From contig NZ_CP046913.1 of NCBI RefSeq assembly GCF_009789675.1, positions 372,001 through 436,000 of the forward strand: a stretch of 64,000 bases of DNA, written 5' to 3'. Positions 57,977-64,000 of the stretch are shown one piece after another. Position numbers and translations under genes: made by a program. Under the pieces are notes generated by a model. That model was given only the letters and a program-made list of their open reading frames with translations, was not told the origin of the DNA and did not search any database. Position 1 is the first letter of the stretch. The number at the start of each line of letters is the position of its first letter. Source of the stretch: Paraburkholderia acidisoli (GTDB lineage: Bacteria; Pseudomonadota; Gammaproteobacteria; Burkholderiales; Burkholderiaceae).

Positions 57977-57991
57977 TGTAGTTTTTCTACT
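57977..57991 (+). promoter_or_regulatory. HexR-type operator near edd
   Basis: TGTAGTTTTTCTACT is close to the HexR consensus and lies 90 bases before the edd ATG. Confidence 0.6.
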
Positions 57992-58081
57992 AACATCGCG
58001 CCATCGCTGACGGGAGCCGCACTTGCGCTCTCGATCCGGCCCCGAGCGTCCCCGCCGAGACACAAGAAGGAAGGAGATTCG

Positions 58082-60004
58082 ATGGTTTCCCCGCATGCCC
58101 AATTGATGAAGGTCACGCAGCGCGTGATCGAGCGCAGCAAGCCGACCCGCGAGGCCTATCTCGCGCGCGTGGCGGCTGCCCAGGATCGGTTTCCGGCGCG
58201 TGGCGCGCTCTCGTGCGCCAATCTCGCGCACGGCTTCGCAGGCCTCGAGGGCCGCGACAAGATCGCCATCAAATCCATTCGCGAGCCGAACATCGGCATC
58301 GTCTCGTCGTACAACGAGATGCTGTCCGCGCACGCGCCGTACAAGGATTTCCCCGACATCATCAAGAAGGCGGCCCGCGAGGGCGGCGGTGTCGCGCAAT
58401 TCGCGGGCGGCGTGCCCGCCATGTGCGACGGCGTCACGCAGGGCAATGCCGGCATGGAACTGTCGCTCTTTTCGCGCGAAGTGATCGCGATGAGCACGGC
58501 CGTGGCGCTCACGCACAACATGTTCGACGCCGCGCTGTGCCTCGGCGTGTGCGACAAGATCGTGCCGGGTCTCGTGATCGGTGCGCTGCAGTTCGGCCAT
58601 TTGCCGACGATCTTCGTGCCCGCTGGCCCGATGACGAGCGGCATCTCGAACGACGACAAGGCCAAGGTGCGCCAGCAGTTCGCGACCGGCCAATGCGACC
58701 GCGAAGCGCTGCTCGAATCGGAAGCGGCGGCTTATCACGGTCACGGCACCTGCACGTTCTACGGCACGGCCAACAGCAATCAGATGCTGATGGAAGTCAT
58801 GGGCCTGCATCTGCCCGGCTCGGCGTTCATTCACCCGCACACGCCGCTGCGCGACGAACTGACGGCGGCCGCCGCACGCCGGGTGCTCGAACTCACCGTC
58901 GAGCGCGGTAATTACATGCCGATCGGTCACGTGGTCGACGAGAAGTCGGTGATCAACGGCATCGTCGCGCTGATGGCAACGGGCGGCTCGACCAACCACA
59001 CGCTGCATCTCGTGGCGATGGCGCGCGCGGCCGGCATCCTCATCGACTGGAACGATTTCGACGTGCTGTCCGACGCCGTGCCGCTCCTCGCGCGCGTGTA
59101 TCCGAACGGCAAGGCGGACGTGAATCATTTCCACGCGGCGGGCGGCATCGCCTTCCTCGTGCGCGAACTGCTCGACGGCGGTCTGCTCCACGAAGACGTG
59201 AACACGGTCGCCGGTCGCGGCCTGCGCCATTACACCGAAGAGCCGAAGCTCATCGACGGCAAGCTCACGTGGGTGCCGGCGGTCGAGAAGAGCGCCGACG
59301 CGGCCGTGCTGCGCCCGCTCGCCGAGCCGTTCCAGCCGGACGGCGGGCTGCGTCTGATGCAGGGGCGTCTGGGCCGCGGGGTCATCAAGGTCTCGGCGGT
59401 GGCGCCGGAGCGCCGCAAGGTGCGCGCGCCCGCTGTGGTGTTCGATTCGCAGGAAGCCGTGCAGGAAGCGTTCGATCGCGGCGAGCTGGAGCGCGATTTC
59501 GTGGCCGTGGTGCGCTTCCAGGGCGCGCGGGCCAACGGCATGCCGGAGCTGCATCGTCTGACGCCCTTGCTGGGCGTGCTGCAGGATAAGGGTTTTCACG
59601 TCGCGCTGGTCACCGACGGGCGCATGTCGGGCGCGTCGGGCAAGGTGCCGGCCGTGATTCACGTCTCGCCGGAAACGCTGCTGCAAGGGCCCATCGGCAA
59701 GGTGCTCGACGGCGACGTGATCGTGATCGACGCGGTCGAAGGCGTGCTCGATATCGAGGTCGATGCCGCCGAGTGGGACGCGCGCCCGGTCGCGCAGCCC
59801 GCGCATCAGGCCAGCAACGAAGTGGGCTTCGGCCGCGAACTGTTCGGGGTGTTCCGCGCGGCCGCTGCGCCGGCCGAACTGGGCGCGACGGTGTTCGGCC
59901 CGCTCGTCGGCGAAACGGATGCGACGTCGGCTGCGCTTGCGCCGATCGCCACGACCTCATCGACCGCCGCGCCCGCCACGCAGCCCGCGCACGCCTCGAA
60001 CTGA
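58082..60004 (+). CDS. edd: Phosphogluconate dehydratase
   Basis: The 640-residue IlvD/Edd-family enzyme has [83 protein letters not shown] (Fe-S cluster Cys residues among these), and [23 protein letters not shown]. It dehydrates 6-phosphogluconate to KDPG. GAAGGAAGGAGA precedes the ATG. The last 25 residues are an Ala/Thr/Pro-rich tail beyond the conserved end. Confidence 0.96.
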   Translation: MVSPHAQLMKVTQRVIERSKPTREAYLARVAAAQDRFPARGALSCANLAHGFAGLEGRDKIAIKSIREPNIGIVSSYNEMLSAHAPYKDFPDIIKKAAREGGGVAQFAGGVPAMCDGVTQGNAGMELSLFSREVIAMSTAVALTHNMFDAALCLGVCDKIVPGLVIGALQFGHLPTIFVPAGPMTSGISNDDKAKVRQQFATGQCDREALLESEAAAYHGHGTCTFYGTANSNQMLMEVMGLHLPGSAFIHPHTPLRDELTAAAARRVLELTVERGNYMPIGHVVDEKSVINGIVALMATGGSTNHTLHLVAMARAAGILIDWNDFDVLSDAVPLLARVYPNGKADVNHFHAAGGIAFLVRELLDGGLLHEDVNTVAGRGLRHYTEEPKLIDGKLTWVPAVEKSADAAVLRPLAEPFQPDGGLRLMQGRLGRGVIKVSAVAPERRKVRAPAVVFDSQEAVQEAFDRGELERDFVAVVRFQGARANGMPELHRLTPLLGVLQDKGFHVALVTDGRMSGASGKVPAVIHVSPETLLQGPIGKVLDGDVIVIDAVEGVLDIEVDAAEWDARPVAQPAHQASNEVGFGRELFGVFRAAAAPAELGATVFGPLVGETDATSAALAPIATTSSTAAPATQPAHASN

Positions 60005-60028
60005 TTTCATCATCAAGGAGCCTCAAAC

Positions 60029-60670
60029 ATGGCAAACACCACCGTCACCGATATCGTCCGCCTCGGCCCCGTCATTCCGGTTCTCGCCTTTGATTCGGCG
60101 GAACAGGGCGAGCACGTCTCGCGCGCGCTGCACGCGGGCGGCGTGAAGGTGCTGGAGATCACGCTGCGCACGGCGGCCGGTCTCGAAGCGATCGAGCGCG
60201 CCGCGCAGATCGCGCCGGATATCGTCGTGGGTGTGGGCACGATCACGAAGCCCGAGCACTGCGCGCTCGCGAAGAAGGCCGGCGCGAAGTTCGGCGTGTC
60301 GCCGGGCCTCACGCGCGAGATGCACGCGGCGGCCGTCGAGGCGGGCCTGCCGCTGCTGCCCGGCGTGATGACGCCGACCGACATCATCGTGGCCATGGAA
60401 CTGGGCTACGAGATCGTCAAGTTCTTCCCGGCCGTGCCCGCGGGCGGCCTGAACATGCTGCAGGCATTCCACGGCCCGTTCCCGTCGCTCAAGTTCTGCC
60501 CGACGGGCGGCATCACCGCGGAGTCGGCGCCGAGCTTCCTCGCGCTGCCGAACGTGGTGTGCGTGGGCGGCTCGTGGCTCACGCCGAAGGCGGCCGTGGC
60601 CGCGCAAAACTGGGAAGAAGTCACGCGCCTCGCGCGGGCCGCGAGCGAACTGTCGCGCCCGGTGCGCTAA
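60029..60670 (+). CDS. eda: KDPG aldolase / 2-dehydro-3-deoxy-phosphogluconate aldolase
   Basis: The 213-residue class I aldolase has PVIPVLAF, the catalytic Glu in LEITLRT, GVGTI, SPGLTREMHAAA, LLPGVMTPTDII and the Schiff-base Lys131 in IVKFFPA. It cleaves KDPG to pyruvate and glyceraldehyde 3-phosphate. It follows edd by 24 bases with AAGGAG upstream. It differs from the dgoA paralogue in the TLRT active-site strand. Confidence 0.96.
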   Translation: MANTTVTDIVRLGPVIPVLAFDSAEQGEHVSRALHAGGVKVLEITLRTAAGLEAIERAAQIAPDIVVGVGTITKPEHCALAKKAGAKFGVSPGLTREMHAAAVEAGLPLLPGVMTPTDIIVAMELGYEIVKFFPAVPAGGLNMLQAFHGPFPSLKFCPTGGITAESAPSFLALPNVVCVGGSWLTPKAAVAAQNWEEVTRLARAASELSRPVR

Positions 60671-60962
60671 GCCTTCTGCCGATGACGCCGCGTGGCGCGG
60701 CGCCATGAAGATCGTCCCTGCGTTTTCGACGTCCGACCGGGCGAAAACGCGCCGAGCCGCGCAAGACGGCGCCCTTGAGGCGCACGCCTTGCGCGGCTCG
60801 GTCGTCTTTCGAGCAATGCCCGCGAAGTCGTTATAAGCTCTACAATCCCGGCCCTGGCCGGTCGCCCGCGCCGGTCGCCCGTCGCCTCTAGCCGGGCGCC
60901 TCTTTCTTCCGCCGTGGTCGGGCGAAGAAAGTACGTCTAACAACTATCTGGAGAAGAGCCTC
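60671..60962. other. eda-gntP spacer with hairpins
   Basis: No gene is seen in 292 bases. CGTTTTCG/CGAAAACG (60721-60749) and a 14-bp perfect stem CCGAGCCGCGCAAG/CTTGCGCGGCTCGG (60752-60801, with an inner GCGCC/GGCGC stem) stand side by side. They could end eda transcription or regulate gntP. TACAAT near 60840 might be a -10 box for gntP. Confidence 0.5.
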
Positions 60963-62324
60963 ATGGGAGTGGCCCACGGCAGCATGCTGCTGATCTACGC
61001 GCTCGTCGCGATCGCCGCGCTGATCCTGATGATCACGCGCTTCAAGGTGTATCCGTTTCTGGTTCTGATCATCGTGTCGCTGCTGCTCGGGCTCGTGTCC
61101 GGCATGCCGATGGATCAGATCGTCAAGTCGTTCGAGACCGGCAACGGCAACACGCTCGGGCATATCGCCATCGTCGTGGGCCTTGGCACGATGCTCGGCA
61201 AGATGATGGCCGAATCGGGCGGTGCGGAGCGCATCGCGACCACGCTGATCCGCTGGTTCGGCGAGAAGAACATTCACTGGGCGATGATGTGCGTGGCCAT
61301 CATCGTCGGTCTGCCCGTGTTCTTCGAGGTCGGCTTCGTGCTGCTGATTCCCATTGCGTTCAACGTTGCGAAACGCACCGGCAAGTCGCTGCTGCTGATC
61401 GGTCTGCCGATGGTGGCGGGCCTCTCGGTCGTGCACGGCCTGATTCCGCCGCACCCGGCCGCGCTGCTCGCCGTGCAGGCGTATCACGCCGATATCGGCC
61501 GGACCATCGCGTATGGCCTGATCGTCGGCATTCCCACGGCGATCATCGCCGGGCCGCTGTTCGCGCTGTTCATCCATCGCCATATCAAGCTGCCCGAGAA
61601 CAATCCGCTGGCCTCGCAGTTCATCAGCAACGCCGATCCGAAACCCGAGAGCGAGCTGCCCGGTTTCGGCATCACGCTCTTCACGATCCTGCTGCCCGTG
61701 ATCCTGATGCTGATCGGCAGTTGGGCCGATCTCGTGTTCGCGCCGAAAACGTTGCCGAACAACCTGCTGCACTTCATCGGCACGTCCGATGTCGCGCTGC
61801 TGATCGCGGTGCTGGTAAGCTTCTGGACCTTCGGCGCGCAGCGCGGCTTCACGCGCGAGCAGATCCAGAAGTTCTGCGGCGACTGTCTCGCGCCGATCGC
61901 GGGCATCACGCTGATCGTGGGCGCGGGCGGCGGTTTCGGCCGCGTGCTGATGGACAGCGGCGTCTCGAAGGAGATCGTCGGGCTCGCGCAGAGCGCGCAT
62001 CTCTCGCCGCTGCTGCTCGGCTGGTTCGTCGCCGCGTTGATCCGTCTCGCCACGGGCTCGGCAACCGTCGCCATGACCACGGCGTGCGGCATCGTCGCGC
62101 CGATCGCGGCCGCCGGCACGATGACCGTGAAGCCCGAACTGCTCGTGCTCGCCACGGGCTCGGGCTCGCTGATCTTCTCGCACGTCAACGACGGCGGCTT
62201 CTGGCTGATCAAGGAGTATTTCGGCATGACCGTGGGTCAGACGTTCAAGACCTGGTCGCTGCTGGAAACGATTATTTCGCTGCTGGGACTGGGCCTGACC
62301 TTCGTTCTGGCGGCGGTGGTGTAA
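60963..62324 (+). CDS. GntP-family gluconate:H+ symporter
   Basis: The 453-residue membrane protein has 12 or more hydrophobic segments and GntP/GntT motifs: ALILMITRFKVYPFLVLIIVSLLLGL, GLGTMLGKMMAESGGAERIA, GLPVFFEVGFVLLIPIAF, GLIPPHPAALLAV and FSHVNDGGFWLIKEYFGM. It takes up gluconate or a close sugar acid across the inner membrane. It stands with gntK, edd and eda, so gluconate is the likely substrate. Confidence 0.95.
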   Translation: MGVAHGSMLLIYALVAIAALILMITRFKVYPFLVLIIVSLLLGLVSGMPMDQIVKSFETGNGNTLGHIAIVVGLGTMLGKMMAESGGAERIATTLIRWFGEKNIHWAMMCVAIIVGLPVFFEVGFVLLIPIAFNVAKRTGKSLLLIGLPMVAGLSVVHGLIPPHPAALLAVQAYHADIGRTIAYGLIVGIPTAIIAGPLFALFIHRHIKLPENNPLASQFISNADPKPESELPGFGITLFTILLPVILMLIGSWADLVFAPKTLPNNLLHFIGTSDVALLIAVLVSFWTFGAQRGFTREQIQKFCGDCLAPIAGITLIVGAGGGFGRVLMDSGVSKEIVGLAQSAHLSPLLLGWFVAALIRLATGSATVAMTTACGIVAPIAAAGTMTVKPELLVLATGSGSLIFSHVNDGGFWLIKEYFGMTVGQTFKTWSLLETIISLLGLGLTFVLAAVV

Positions 62325-62366
62325 CCGAACCCCGCGCGAGCCGATTGCGCGGGATTGGAGTAGTCA

Positions 62367-62870
62367 ATGATTTTGATCGCAATGGGCGTGTCGGGCGCCG
62401 GCAAGACCCGTATCGGCGAATTGCTCGCCGAGCGCCTCCAGTGCACCTTCACCGACGGCGACGCCTTCCACAGCGAAGCCAACAAGAAGAAGATGCACGA
62501 CGGCATTCCACTCACCGACGACGACCGCTGGCCCTGGCTGCGCACGATCCGCGCGGCCATCGTCGAGAAACAGCACGCGGGCGAGACGGCCGTGTTCACG
62601 TGCTCGTCGCTCAAGCGCTCGTACCGCGACGTGTTGCGCGAAAACGATCGCGACGTGTGTTTCGTGTACCTGAAGGGCAGCTATGAATTGCTGCGCGAGC
62701 GCATCACGCACCGCACCGGGCACTTCTTCGATCCGAAGCTGCTGGAAAGCCAGCTGGCGACGCTCGAAGAACCGGGCGAGGACGAAGCGATCGTCGTGAG
62801 TATCGAACTCACGCCGGAGCAGATCGTCGAGGAAGTGATCCGGCAGATCGAGATTCGCGGCGCGGACTGA
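62367..62870 (+). CDS. gntK: Gluconokinase
   Basis: The 167-residue kinase has the P-loop MGVSGAGKTRIGE, DGDAFHSEANKKKMHDGIPLTDDDRWPWL and CSSLKRSYRDVLRE, the GntK family signatures. It phosphorylates gluconate to 6-phosphogluconate for edd. It follows gntP by 42 bases. The terminator downstream is shared with purB. Confidence 0.96.
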   Translation: MILIAMGVSGAGKTRIGELLAERLQCTFTDGDAFHSEANKKKMHDGIPLTDDDRWPWLRTIRAAIVEKQHAGETAVFTCSSLKRSYRDVLRENDRDVCFVYLKGSYELLRERITHRTGHFFDPKLLESQLATLEEPGEDEAIVVSIELTPEQIVEEVIRQIEIRGAD

Positions 62871-62927
62871 CGTCGCGGATTAATGTCGCGGATTCACGTC
62901 ACGTATCACGCCACATCGCCGTAAACG

Positions 62928-62960
62928 AAAAAGCGCTCGATTCGATCGAGCGCTTTTTTT
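62928..62960. terminator. Terminator between convergent gntK and purB
   Basis: A 12-bp stem AAAAGCGCTCGA/TCGAGCGCTTTT with flanking A and T runs works in both directions. Confidence 0.9.
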
Positions 62961-63005
62961 ATGCCGCGGACTTCGCGGACTTCGCAAACCTCGCGCAAGA
63001 AACGC

Positions 63006-64000
<995 letters not shown>

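Larger units (their letters stand above)
57791..58081. promoter_or_regulatory. Divergent hexR-edd control region
   Basis: The 291-base region holds two HexR-type boxes (57845-57859 and 57977-57991), placed to cover the hexR and edd promoters. No gene is seen. Confidence 0.6.

Overview
This window looks like a piece of the main chromosome of a Burkholderiaceae bacterium, most like Paraburkholderia or Caballeronia. The reasons are the high GC content, the Burkholderia-type gene orders fur / bamE-dapB-exbB-exbD-leuS-lptE-holA-proA and edd-eda-gntP-gntK beside hexR, and the families present (OmpC-type porin, ESPR-type trimeric autotransporters, De Ley-Doudoroff sugar genes). The genus is an inference from recall, not from a search. 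No rRNA, tRNA, CRISPR array, insertion sequence or prophage was recognised.

Layout. 1-8.7 kb: the 3' end of a hybrid sensor kinase, a LysR regulator, a porin, a CHRD protein, an HSL-type esterase, an EcsC protein, and a DHA2 drug-efflux pump with a MarR regulator and a perfect palindrome in its leader. 8.8-13.3 kb: a divergent D-amino-acid locus with a PLP-dependent D-amino acid dehydratase/aldolase-type enzyme, an RpiR regulator, an N-acyl-D-amino-acid deacylase and RidA. 13.2-14.1 kb: a HigBA-like toxin-antitoxin pair whose antitoxin frame runs through the ridA terminator. 14.6-25.3 kb: a sugar catabolic cluster with an IclR regulator, KDGal kinase, KDPGal aldolase, two SDR sugar dehydrogenases, an arabinose/galactose-type ABC importer, an SMP-30 lactonase and an aldose epimerase. 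25.5-31 kb: pyrF, a large trimeric autotransporter adhesin and an OmpA-family partner.

31-44 kb is mostly housekeeping: a DUF985 cupin, pncC, pgpA, thiL, maeB, rsmE, a VOC protein, speE, tkt, gap and fur. Inside it sits a secreted RNase Sa-like ribonuclease with a barstar-type inhibitor. 44-54.5 kb holds bamE, dapB, exbBD, leuS, lptE, holA, proA and a HemJ/CopD-like membrane protein. A 14-bp repeat stands in eight copies just after bamE. 54.5-56.8 kb has a secreted DUF4440-like protein, a very AT-rich stretch and a second, frame-broken trimeric autotransporter whose 5' end nearly matches the first. 56.9-62.9 kb is the Entner-Doudoroff/gluconate block (hexR, edd, eda, gntP, gntK) with two HexR-type operators between hexR and edd. 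The window ends inside purB.

Functionally, the window joins peripheral sugar oxidation (galactose/arabinose type, gluconate) to central metabolism (edd, eda, gap, tkt, maeB), and mixes this with surface and competition genes. The best candidates for a second look are the RNase-barstar pair, the broken adhesin paralogue, the antitoxin that reads through a terminator, and the predicted MarR and HexR operators.
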